64,000 nucleotides of DNA from positions 3,697,501 to 3,761,500 of the forward strand of contig NZ_CP075191.1 of assembly GCF_020510625.1 (NCBI RefSeq), written 5' to 3'. A program made the translations under genes and the position numbers. Shown here piece after piece: positions 42,460-50,694 of this stretch. The DNA comes from Ferribacterium limneticum. Lineage in GTDB: Bacteria > Pseudomonadota > Gammaproteobacteria > Burkholderiales > Rhodocyclaceae. Position 1 is the stretch's first letter. Every line of letters begins with the position of its first letter. The notes beneath the pieces are model-generated. The model made no database searches and was not told the origin of the DNA. It was given only the letters and a program-made list of their open reading frames with translations.

Positions 42460-44145
42460 TCAAGCCTGGCGGGCGCGATACCAGGCGACGAAGTCGGAAA
42501 ACGGCATCGGTTTACCGTAAAAATAACCTTGAATCCTGTCGCACCCGAGGGCCAAGAGCTGATCTCGCTCACCCACCTCTTCGACCCCCTCCGCCAGCGA
42601 GATCATGCCAAGATCGTGCGTCAGGTCGATGATGGTGCGCACGATGCGCAGATTTTCAGCGGACGAGGTCATACCGACCACGAAGGATCGATCGATCTTG
42701 ATCTCGTTCAGCGGCAGCGTAGCCAGATAACTCAATGAGGAATAACCGGTTCCGAAATCGTCCAGCGCCAGTCGGATGCCCATGTCGCGCAGTTTGGACA
42801 TCACCGACAGGCCGCGCTCGCGATCGACCATCATCGCCGACTCGGTCAACTCGAATGTAAAACGCTCGGCCGGCAGGCGCCAGGTTTCAAGGCACTGCGC
42901 GACCAGTTCCGGCAGATCAGTGTCGAGCAGATCCCCAGCCGTCAGGTTGAGCGACAAGCGGACGTCGACGCCGGCCGCCGCAAGTTCCACGCCCATGCGC
43001 AAGGCGGTGCGGATCAGCCAGTCCGTGAACTGATCCCGCCAGCCATACTCCTCGATCATCTCCACGATCAAGGGCGGGGGCACCCACTCGCCATTCGCCC
43101 GCTGCCAACGCAGCAGAAGCTCGGCCCCGGGGCAGCACTCGGTTTCGACATCGACCTGCGGTTGCAGGTACATGGTCAGCCTGTCCTTGCGCAACGCCTC
43201 ACGGAGCTCTTCAGCAAGCTGATGACGGCGCTGCCAATCCTCTTGCATGCGGGGCTCGTACATGGCGAACGCTTCATTGGAGGATTGCAGGCTTGCCCGC
43301 GCCAGGCGGGCAGCACGAATGATCTCTTCGGCATCGTCACCATGTTCCGGCGACATGGCCGCGCCGATCGCCACATCCAGCGAGACACCGCGACCACTGA
43401 GCAAGACCAGAGGATGCCCGAAGGCGCGGCGGATCTGGGAGGCCGCCAGCACCGGCTGAGCGGCCGATTGCACCTCGGGCAGCAGGAGCAGCCACTCGCC
43501 TTCATGGCCGACGAATACCTTGTCCTGCGGCCGCAGCAATGCAGCAAGGCGATCAGCCAGCAGCACCGGCAGGCTCTGCAGTTCGCCGGCCGTCAGGTGC
43601 GACAAGGCGCGACGATTGACCATCGACGCCGACAATACGGCGGCGCCTCGGCCATTTTCAGCAAGTTGGCGGAAAGTCCGCATGGCGGAAAGCTCGCCGG
43701 GCAGACCAACACCTGATCGATGCGCCTCTTCACCCAACTCGATAGCACAACTGATTGCTGCGACGACACTGCGTCGCAAAATGGCAAACAAGTCGAGTTG
43801 AACCCGGCTAACCTGAAGCTGCTCACCGAACAAATCTGCTTCGGCACAGGCAATCGCCCGGTTGAAAAAACCAAACATGTCGGCCAGCTCAAAACCGCGA
43901 CCGCTCAGTTTGTACCAGGCTTGCGTCCAGCGCTGCTGCCAGGCGACATCATTGATCATCTGCGGCAATTCGAGCGAGCGTTGGCAAAATTCTTCAAAAG
44001 CCGCATTCGCACCATAATCGTCCGCTACCTTGAGCACCGCGGCGCGCCAAATTCCGGACAGCGCACGAAGCGAACGCAGGTTCTCGGGGCTGACCCCGAA
44101 GGCCGCATAGTCGATGAACCCGTCGTTATCCAAGGTAGTAGTCAT
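42460..44145 (-). CDS. EAL-domain protein with degenerate GGDEF (ELL variant)
   Basis: 561 aa from ATG 44145 (an ATG at 44166 would add seven residues and overlap the upstream gene more). The N-terminal ~150 residues are helical and may be a globin-like sensor. The GGDEF domain is degenerate: the signature position reads HEGEW. The EAL domain is nearly complete, with SLNLTAGDL, FELTESAMM, LDDFGTGYSSLSYLATLPLNEIKIDRSF and SLAEGVE, but the EAL motif itself reads ELL (GAELLLRW). It may be a phosphodiesterase or a c-di-GMP receptor. Overlaps the HD-GYP gene by 20 bp. Confidence 0.88.
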   Translation of the reverse strand: MTTTLDNDGFIDYAAFGVSPENLRSLRALSGIWRAAVLKVADDYGANAAFEEFCQRSLELPQMINDVAWQQRWTQAWYKLSGRGFELADMFGFFNRAIACAEADLFGEQLQVSRVQLDLFAILRRSVVAAISCAIELGEEAHRSGVGLPGELSAMRTFRQLAENGRGAAVLSASMVNRRALSHLTAGELQSLPVLLADRLAALLRPQDKVFVGHEGEWLLLLPEVQSAAQPVLAASQIRRAFGHPLVLLSGRGVSLDVAIGAAMSPEHGDDAEEIIRAARLARASLQSSNEAFAMYEPRMQEDWQRRHQLAEELREALRKDRLTMYLQPQVDVETECCPGAELLLRWQRANGEWVPPPLIVEMIEEYGWRDQFTDWLIRTALRMGVELAAAGVDVRLSLNLTAGDLLDTDLPELVAQCLETWRLPAERFTFELTESAMMVDRERGLSVMSKLRDMGIRLALDDFGTGYSSLSYLATLPLNEIKIDRSFVVGMTSSAENLRIVRTIIDLTHDLGMISLAEGVEEVGERDQLLALGCDRIQGYFYGKPMPFSDFVAWYRARQA

Positions 44146-45433
44146 TGGCCGACAGGCTGTAGGCATTGTGGGGCAATGCTTTGGCTATACGCAGTTTGGC
44201 ATGCGCCGCTTCACGCAGATCGAGGATGCGATAAACCCTGACCGGCTGCTTCTCTGCATCGAGCATCAGCACCAGCCGCGGCTTGGAGCGCTGCACCCGG
44301 TTCTGCTGGATGACGACCCCGACTTCGCCGCTGCTCAATTCGACCAGCGTCCCCACCGGGTAAAGGCCGACGCACTGAACGAACTGCTCCATCAACACCG
44401 GATTGAATTTCCTGCCGCGCAGATCGTGCAGTTCTTCCAATGCCTCCTGATGCCCCAAAGCGCAGCGATAGGGCTTGTCCCTGAGCATTGCACAGAAGGA
44501 ATCCATTAATCCGGCGATTTCCGCCGCCATCCCGATCTGCTCGAATTTCAGGCCACGCGGATAGCCGCTGCCATCCCAGCGCTCGTGGTGGCGGGAGACT
44601 ATTTCGATCACTTCGGCGGCCACATCGGCTTGAGAAAATAGAATTTCCAGCGAGCTGGCAACGTGCGAACGCACCAGGGTACGCTCATCGGACGACAGGG
44701 CCGTCGTCTTCCGCAACAACTCAAGCGGCAACTGCGTTTTGCCGACATCCTGCATGACTCCGGCCAAGCCGAGGTCGAGCAACTGCTGATCGCGCCAGCC
44801 GATATGCGTACCGAGCATGATCATATTGACTGCCACGTCCATCGCATGATCGAAGCTGTATTGATCGCGCTGCCGCAAACGCAGCAGCCACATCACTGCA
44901 TCGGCGTTGCGCAACAGGCTGCCGGAAATGTCGCGCAAACCTTCCCGAACGGGAATTACGTCGACCTCCTTGCCCTCGGCAAAAGCGTCGAAGGCTTGTT
45001 GCAAGGCACCGGAAAGTTCGTCGTAACGCGGCTCGATATAAGTGAGCTCGCGTGACAAGGCTCGAACGTGCTCATCCTCCTGCTGGGAATTCAGGAAATC
45101 GAGAAAGCGGCGGCGACGCGCCTGCTGCTTTTCCTGGGCGAATGAAGCAAATGGCCGCTTGCCGACCGGCCCAGCCCTACGCTCCACCTCGGGGCTCTGA
45201 AAGGGAGATGACTTCAGCGCACGGTCGAAACCCACTTTCGGCTCAGCATAGTGTTCATTCAGCGAACGCGAGCGATCGATGGAAACGAAGCGGCACTTCT
45301 GCTGAAAAATATCAACTTGCTCAGGGCTGGAAATCACGAAGCCCTGAAAAGCAAAGGAAAACTCGCTCCAGGGGCAATCCGGCTCGGCAACGAACATGCC
45401 GATTTTCAAATCGGCAACCGAAACAATCTCCAT
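44126..45433 (-). CDS. HD-GYP-type protein with altered HD motif
   Basis: 435 aa. An N-terminal DUF3391-like domain (1-120, VADLKIGMFVAEPDCPWSEFSFAFQGFVI) precedes an HD-GYP domain (about 195-370). HHERWDGSGYPRGL is intact, but the metal-binding HD doublet reads QD (LAGVMQDVGKTQLP), and the later DVFDAL position reads DSFCAM. HD-GYP proteins hydrolyse c-di-GMP; loss of the first His ligand suggests low or altered activity. It is co-transcribed with the overlapping EAL gene. Confidence 0.88.
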   Translation of the reverse strand: MEIVSVADLKIGMFVAEPDCPWSEFSFAFQGFVISSPEQVDIFQQKCRFVSIDRSRSLNEHYAEPKVGFDRALKSSPFQSPEVERRAGPVGKRPFASFAQEKQQARRRRFLDFLNSQQEDEHVRALSRELTYIEPRYDELSGALQQAFDAFAEGKEVDVIPVREGLRDISGSLLRNADAVMWLLRLRQRDQYSFDHAMDVAVNMIMLGTHIGWRDQQLLDLGLAGVMQDVGKTQLPLELLRKTTALSSDERTLVRSHVASSLEILFSQADVAAEVIEIVSRHHERWDGSGYPRGLKFEQIGMAAEIAGLMDSFCAMLRDKPYRCALGHQEALEELHDLRGRKFNPVLMEQFVQCVGLYPVGTLVELSSGEVGVVIQQNRVQRSKPRLVLMLDAEKQPVRVYRILDLREAAHAKLRIAKALPHNAYSLSANDYYLG

Positions 45434-45455
45434 CGTCTCTCTATCTTCTTTTGTA

Positions 45456-46172
45456 TCAGGTCTCGAGTGCGAGGTGCCTCAAGCCTTCAAGAGGAAGATT
45501 GTGCGTCAGACGATGTCGAATCACAAGGTGCCCGGCTAGTTGTTCGGCATATCCACCGGAGAGCAGACAGCAGGCAGCCGGGTCAGACAGGCGGGAAAAG
45601 ATGCGCTCGATCGCTCCGGTTTGCGCCTCGATCACGCCGCTCACAATCGCGTCATCGGTACAGCGTGGATTAGCCGCATATTCGCCCTCGGCAAAAGGCA
45701 GGGCCGCCGTGCCGTGGGCCAGCGAGCGCAGCATCAAGCCGACCCCGGGCATGATGACGCCACCGAGAAAATTGCCGTCGGCATCGAGCGTATCGATGGT
45801 CGTTGCCGTCCCGGCCATGACGACCACGATGGCAGCACTGACCTGAGCCCGGGCGCCAAGCAGCGCACACCAGCGGTCGATCCCCAAGCGCTCCGGGGTT
45901 TTGTAAAGATTGGTAACCCCACAGCGCCGGAATTCGCTACGCGCCTCATGAATAACCGGCGACCATGCCGCGAGTTGCTCACGAATGCGCCCACCGGCTT
46001 CGGCACCTGCGACGTTGGCCAGGACGACTTTTTCAGGCTGCGGCCATTCGGCGACCAAGCGCGATAGCTGCCCGACATCTGCCTGGGCGACAGCCCCTTG
46101 GGCCAGCCACTCGATGCCGTCATGCACCCCCCATTTGATGCGGGTATTGCCGCTATCCAGACAGACGATCAT
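45456..46172 (-). CDS. coaX: Type III pantothenate kinase
   Basis: CoaX phosphorylates pantothenate, the first step of CoA synthesis, with an ASKHA fold. 238 aa starting MIVCLDSGNTRIKWGVHDG (phosphate-1 motif DxGNT), with GIDRWCALLGAR and GTATTIDTLDADGNFLGGVIMPGVGLM. It overlaps birA by ATGA, as in many betaproteobacteria where the two cofactor genes are adjacent. Confidence 0.94.
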   Translation of the reverse strand: MIVCLDSGNTRIKWGVHDGIEWLAQGAVAQADVGQLSRLVAEWPQPEKVVLANVAGAEAGGRIREQLAAWSPVIHEARSEFRRCGVTNLYKTPERLGIDRWCALLGARAQVSAAIVVVMAGTATTIDTLDADGNFLGGVIMPGVGLMLRSLAHGTAALPFAEGEYAANPRCTDDAIVSGVIEAQTGAIERIFSRLSDPAACCLLSGGYAEQLAGHLVIRHRLTHNLPLEGLRHLALET

Positions 46173-46957
46173 GCGCGACGCAGGCTGACATCGCCCGAAA
46201 AAATGCGTTCGACACCACGCGCCGTCGCAAGCAACAACGAGCCGTCATCATCCACGCCGAGACAGTTGCCCAGCAAAGGCTCCGCGCCGTCGCCGAGGAC
46301 CTGCACGGACTGATCCTGCCAGGCGTGGTAGCCCTGCCATTCGCTTTTCAGCCCGACAAAGCCTTCGGCTCCAAACGCATCAAGTACCCGGGCCAGACTG
46401 CCGAGAATCACTGCCAGCACCTCATGACGATCAGCCAGTACACCCGCTTGCTTCAAGCCGGCCGCCGGCTGCGGCAAGTCGGCCTCCGGCGCTGCGAGAT
46501 TGAGGCCAACGCCGATGATCGCCTGCATCCCGCGGCGATCGCCGGAAAGCTCGATCAGGATGCCGGCCAGCTTGGCAAAATCATGGCCCGACTGGAGCAG
46601 GACATCATTCGGCCATTTGAGCCGGACGCCCACGGCACCAAGCTTTTCCAGCGCCTTGGCCAGTCCCAGACCGACCGCCAGCGACAGCCCGCTCAAAGCG
46701 GCGGCTTTGCCGGGAAAACGCCAAAGCAGCGAAAAAGTCAGACTGGCTTCCGGAGAGGATAACCAGCTACGGCCACGGCGACCGCGCCCGGCGTGCTGCC
46801 GGTCGGCGACGATCACCGTGCCGGCCGGCGCACCGTGGTCGGCACGGCGCATCAATTCACTGCTGGTCGAGTCGCACTCGTCCAGTGCGTCAACGTCAAA
46901 ACGACCGGCCAGGGCCCCCAGCCGGGTCTTGAGCAAGATAGGATCGATCAGTGCCAT
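46169..46957 (-). CDS. birA: Biotin-[acetyl-CoA-carboxylase] ligase
   Basis: BirA activates biotin with ATP and attaches it to the biotin carboxyl carrier protein. The ATG at 46957 gives 262 aa; a further upstream frame overlaps the ntrC end. Motifs: STSSELMRRA, the biotin loop GRGRRGRSW, LSLAVGLGLAKAL and LKWPNDVLL, IIGVGLNL, and a C-terminal SH3-like domain. It lacks the N-terminal winged-helix of E. coli BirA, so it should not act as a bio-operon repressor. Confidence 0.93.
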   Translation of the reverse strand: MALIDPILLKTRLGALAGRFDVDALDECDSTSSELMRRADHGAPAGTVIVADRQHAGRGRRGRSWLSSPEASLTFSLLWRFPGKAAALSGLSLAVGLGLAKALEKLGAVGVRLKWPNDVLLQSGHDFAKLAGILIELSGDRRGMQAIIGVGLNLAAPEADLPQPAAGLKQAGVLADRHEVLAVILGSLARVLDAFGAEGFVGLKSEWQGYHAWQDQSVQVLGDGAEPLLGNCLGVDDDGSLLLATARGVERIFSGDVSLRRA

Positions 46958-46967
46958 GCGGCAGATT

Positions 46968-48395
46968 TTACTCCGCCACGTGCTCCTTGCCGCCATCGAT
47001 ACCCAGCTCGGCAATCTTGCGGGTGATCGTATTGCGGCCGATGCCCAGGGCCTGCGCCGCCTCAATCCGCCGGCCGCCGGTATGCGCCAGCGCCCGGGAA
47101 ATCAGGATACGTTCGAAGGTCTGGGCCATAAGGCCATGCACATCCGGCACGCCGCGCGCCAGCATGCGGTCGACCTCGCCCTCCAGCGCACTTTCCCAGT
47201 CGGTCGCCAGCGCCACGGAAGAGGCCTCGCGCAACTCGGCCGGCAGGTCGCCGACGTCCACCTGCTGCCCCGGCGCCATCACGGTCAGCCAGTGACAAAG
47301 ATTTTCCAGTTGCCGGACGTTGCCCTGAAATTCCAGGCCGGACAGATACTTCAATGCCCCGTCAGTCAGGCGCTTGGTTTCCACGCCCAGCTCACGCGCA
47401 CTTTTCTGCAGGAAATGGCGGGTCAGCAGCGGAATATCTTCGTGCCGCTCGCGCAGCGCAGGCAGGCGAATCCGGATGACGTTCAGACGGTGGAACAAGT
47501 CCTCGCGGAACAAGCCGTCCTTGACGCGCGTTTCGAGATTCTGGTGCGTCGCGGCGATCACTCGCACATTGGCCTTGATCGGGGAATGACCGCCGACGCG
47601 ATAAAAATGACCGTCCGACAAGACGCGCAGCAGGCGGGTCTGCAACTCCGAGGGCATGTCGCCGATTTCATCAAGGAACAAAGTGCCCGCTTCGGCCTGC
47701 TCGAAACGGCCGCGCCGCTGCGCCTGGGCGCCGGTAAAGGCACCGCGCTCATGGCCGAACAGTTCGGACTCCAGCAAATCCTTCGGAATCGCAGCCGTGT
47801 TGATCGCGATGAAAGGTTTGTCGGCCCGCGGGCTGTGCCGATGCAGGGCACGGGCGACCAGTTCCTTACCGGAACCGGACTCGCCGGTAATCAAAACGGT
47901 GGCGTGCGAGAGTGCCAGGCGGCCGATGGCGCGAAATACTTCCTGCATGGCCGGTGCCTGGCCGAGAATCTCCGGCACCAGCCCCTCTTCCTCCAATGCA
48001 CCACTCTGGTGCATTGACTCGTCAATGGCGCGCCGGATCAGTTCGACCGCCTGATCAACATCGAAAGGTTTGGGCAGGTACTCGAAGGCCCCGCCCTGAA
48101 ACGCCGCAACCGCACTTTCCAGATCGGAATAGGCCGTCATGATGATGACCGGCACTGACGGAAAGCGGGTTTTGACCTCCTGCAGCAACTCCAGCCCGGA
48201 CTGGCCGGGCATGCGGATGTCGGACAGCAATACCTGCGGCGGCTCGACGCCCTGTTCAAGCTGCGAAATCGCCTCGCTGGCCGAGGCGTAGCTCTTGAAC
48301 GGGACACCCTCGCGGGACAGGGTCTTCTCAAGCACCCAGCGGATGGAACGATCGTCGTCTACGATCCAGACTGGTTTCATATTTTGTCGGCTCAT
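46968..48395 (-). CDS. ntrC: Nitrogen regulation response regulator NtrC
   Basis: 475 aa. Receiver domain with VDDDRSIRWVLEKTL and phosphoacceptor Asp in LLSDIRMPG. Sigma-54 AAA+ domain with GESGSGKELVARALH (Walker A), GAFTGAQAQRRG (sigma-54 contact) and GTLFLDEIGDM (Walker B). C-terminal Fis-type helix-turn-helix (EAAQALGIGRNTITRKIAELG). NtrC activates sigma-54 promoters under nitrogen limitation. A second in-frame ATG at 48380 is a possible start. Forms an operon with ntrB (34-bp gap). Confidence 0.95.
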   Translation of the reverse strand: MSRQNMKPVWIVDDDRSIRWVLEKTLSREGVPFKSYASASEAISQLEQGVEPPQVLLSDIRMPGQSGLELLQEVKTRFPSVPVIIMTAYSDLESAVAAFQGGAFEYLPKPFDVDQAVELIRRAIDESMHQSGALEEEGLVPEILGQAPAMQEVFRAIGRLALSHATVLITGESGSGKELVARALHRHSPRADKPFIAINTAAIPKDLLESELFGHERGAFTGAQAQRRGRFEQAEAGTLFLDEIGDMPSELQTRLLRVLSDGHFYRVGGHSPIKANVRVIAATHQNLETRVKDGLFREDLFHRLNVIRIRLPALRERHEDIPLLTRHFLQKSARELGVETKRLTDGALKYLSGLEFQGNVRQLENLCHWLTVMAPGQQVDVGDLPAELREASSVALATDWESALEGEVDRMLARGVPDVHGLMAQTFERILISRALAHTGGRRIEAAQALGIGRNTITRKIAELGIDGGKEHVAE

Positions 48396-48429
48396 CTTGT
48401 CATTGGAATAGGCTGAACAAAAGCAAAAC

Positions 48430-49512
48430 TCAGGCCTGTTCTACCGGCAGGCGCAGGGTGAAGACCGTATTACCGGGCCGGCTGGAACAATCGATCGTCC
48501 CGTGGTGGTGCTGGATGAAATTCTGGGCGATGGTCAGCCCCAATCCACTCCCCCCCTCGCGCCCGGAAACCAGTGGATAGAACATGCGTTCGCGGATTGC
48601 GTCGGGAATGCCCGGGCCGTTGTCGACCACCTTGATCTCCATGGCCAGGCGATAGCGCTTCTTGGCCAGTGTCACCTGGCGCAGGGAGCGCGTCTTGAGC
48701 ACGATCTCGCCTTCACCGTTCATCGCCTGCGCCGCATTCCGGGCAATGTTCAGCACCGCCTGGATCAATTGCTCACGGTCGCCGACCAACTCCGGCAGGC
48801 TGGTGTCGTAATCGCGACGCACCTGCAGGGAACCGGGGAACTCGGCCGTCAACAGGCTGCGCACCCGCTCCAGAATTTCATGAATATTGACCGTCGTCGG
48901 CAACATCGCCCGGTGCGGCGTCAGCAGGCGCTGCATCAGATCCTGCAGGCGGTCCGCCTCCTTGATGATGACTTGCGTGTATTCCTTGAACGACGGCGCA
49001 TTTTCCAGATGTGCCAGTTCATGTTCCAGCAGTTGCGCCGCTCCACGGATGCCACCCAGTGGATTCTTGATTTCATGCGCCAGATTGCGGATGAGTTCAC
49101 GACTGGCCTGCTGCTGCTCGATCAATCGTTCTTCCCGCGTCGCCGTCAGGTGGTGCTCGATAGGCTGCAACTCAAGCAAGAGGCGCATGCCGGCCGCGAC
49201 CTCCGGGCGCAGCGGCGTCACCGTGCAGTTCAAATGCAGGATTTCACCATCGCTGCGTCGCAACTCGATATTCTGGCCGGTATAGCCCCAGTTGTTGTTC
49301 AGGCCATTATCCAGCGCCGCCTGCAAGGTGGCGGAACAGGTGCACACTGTCGACAGGGTCTTGCCGATGACCGATCGGCTGCTGACCGCAAGCAGATTTT
49401 CGCCAGCCGCATTGATATAACGGATGGCCTGCCCATCATCGATCAGCAGCACCGCCGAGGCCAGCAGATCGAGCCCGGCAAAGGAAGCATGGGTGATATT
49501 CATGGCCGCCAT
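48430..49512 (-). CDS. glnL: Nitrogen regulation sensor kinase NtrB (GlnL)
   Basis: 360 aa, cytoplasmic: no membrane segment. PAS domain (1-115, SAVLLIDDGQAIRYINAAGENLLAVSSRSVIGKTL), HisKA with the phosphorylated His in ELIRNLAHEIKNPLGGIRGAAQLL, and ATPase domain with NIARNAAQAM, DNGPGIPD and GGSGLGLTIAQNFI. It phosphorylates NtrC, controlled by PII. The usual upstream glnA is not in this place; the gene is divergent from the efflux operon. Confidence 0.95.
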   Translation of the reverse strand: MAAMNITHASFAGLDLLASAVLLIDDGQAIRYINAAGENLLAVSSRSVIGKTLSTVCTCSATLQAALDNGLNNNWGYTGQNIELRRSDGEILHLNCTVTPLRPEVAAGMRLLLELQPIEHHLTATREERLIEQQQASRELIRNLAHEIKNPLGGIRGAAQLLEHELAHLENAPSFKEYTQVIIKEADRLQDLMQRLLTPHRAMLPTTVNIHEILERVRSLLTAEFPGSLQVRRDYDTSLPELVGDREQLIQAVLNIARNAAQAMNGEGEIVLKTRSLRQVTLAKKRYRLAMEIKVVDNGPGIPDAIRERMFYPLVSGREGGSGLGLTIAQNFIQHHHGTIDCSSRPGNTVFTLRLPVEQA

Positions 49513-49602
49513 TGTAGCGATTTGGTCGTACTACCAGCGACAACTTGCGTTACTGACCAATGGTTCATTATCATGCAGCACTGCTCACCGGATACCGGAA
49601 CA

Positions 49603-50691
49603 ATGCCGAAGACCATGCCTCGTTTACTTACCCTGCTGCTCGGCGCCAGCGCCCTCCTCGCCGGCTGCCAGGCCGGCGATCCGCCACCGCCGGCAGCACG
49701 CACCGTACTGGTCCAGGAGGCGAGCAGCGCGCCCTTGAGCAGCGGCATTTATACCGGTGAGATTCGCGCCCGCCACGAAGTCGACCTCGCCTTCCGCGTC
49801 GGCGGCAAGATCACTGCCCGGCTGGTCGATGCCGGCGCCGAGATCAAGGCCGGCCAGGCCCTTGCCCGCCTCGATCCGACCGATTTGCAACTGGCCGCCG
49901 CCGCCTCCCGGGCGCAATTGGCCGCCGCCGAAAGCGAGCTGACTACCACCCGCGCCGACCGTGAGCGCTACACCGGCCTGCTGGCCAAAAAGTTCGTGAG
50001 CCAGGGCGCCTTCGACGCCAAGGACAACGCTTTCAACAGTGCCCAGGCCCGCCTGGAACAGGCGCGCGCCCAAAACCAGATCAGCGGCAACCAGGCCGCC
50101 TACGGCACACTGAGTAGCGAATTCCCGGCCATCGTCACCGCCGTACTGGCCGATGCCGGGCAAGTCGTCAGCCCCGGCCAGGCGGTACTGCGCATCGCCC
50201 GCCCCGAGGAAAAGGAAGTCGCCATCGCCATTCCGGAAAACCGGCTGGCCGAGCTGAAGGCCGCGAAAAACCTGGTGGTTAACCTGTGGGCCGACCAGAA
50301 GACCACGCTGCGCGGTGAACTGCGCGAACTTTCTCCGGCCGCCGATCCGGCAACCCGCACCTACGCCGCCCGCATCCGCCTGCTCAATCCGCCGCCCGAA
50401 GTTCGTCTCGGCATGACCGCCCGCGTCGCACTGGACAACAGTGCAGACACCAGCCTGCTGATACCGCTCAGTGCCGTGTTCGATCTTGGCCAGGGGCCAC
50501 TGGTCCGTGTCGTCAAGAATGGCAAGGTTGCCTCCCGTTCCGTGCGGGTTGCCCAGTTTCGCGAGGATGGCGTCGCCATTACAGGCGGCCTGCAAGCCGG
50601 CGAACTGGTCATCGTCAGCGGCGCCGGCAAGCTGGTCGACGGCCAGGAAGTCCAGCCGAAACCGGCAACACCGCCGGCCAGGCAGCGTTAA
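49603..50691 (+). CDS. RND efflux periplasmic adaptor lipoprotein
   Basis: 362 aa from ATG 49603 (another ATG at 49615). Lipoprotein signal ending LLAGC at about residues 14-18. Membrane-fusion-protein layout: RVGGKITARLVDAGAEIKAGQALARLDPTDLQL (lipoyl half), a helical hairpin, then the second lipoyl half and beta-barrel (AIVTAVLADAGQVVSPGQAVLRIA; VRLGMTARVALDN). It bridges the RND pump and an outer-membrane channel. No TolC-like gene is adjacent, so a channel from elsewhere must be used. Substrate unknown. Confidence 0.9.
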   Translation: MPKTMPRLLTLLLGASALLAGCQAGDPPPPAARTVLVQEASSAPLSSGIYTGEIRARHEVDLAFRVGGKITARLVDAGAEIKAGQALARLDPTDLQLAAAASRAQLAAAESELTTTRADRERYTGLLAKKFVSQGAFDAKDNAFNSAQARLEQARAQNQISGNQAAYGTLSSEFPAIVTAVLADAGQVVSPGQAVLRIARPEEKEVAIAIPENRLAELKAAKNLVVNLWADQKTTLRGELRELSPAADPATRTYAARIRLLNPPPEVRLGMTARVALDNSADTSLLIPLSAVFDLGQGPLVRVVKNGKVASRSVRVAQFREDGVAITGGLQAGELVIVSGAGKLVDGQEVQPKPATPPARQR

Positions 50692-50694
50692 GCC

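Noticed and set aside
48502..49602. Long upstream extension of the RND adaptor frame
   Set aside because: It is antisense to glnL. The lipoprotein signal begins at 49603-49615, which fixes the true start.
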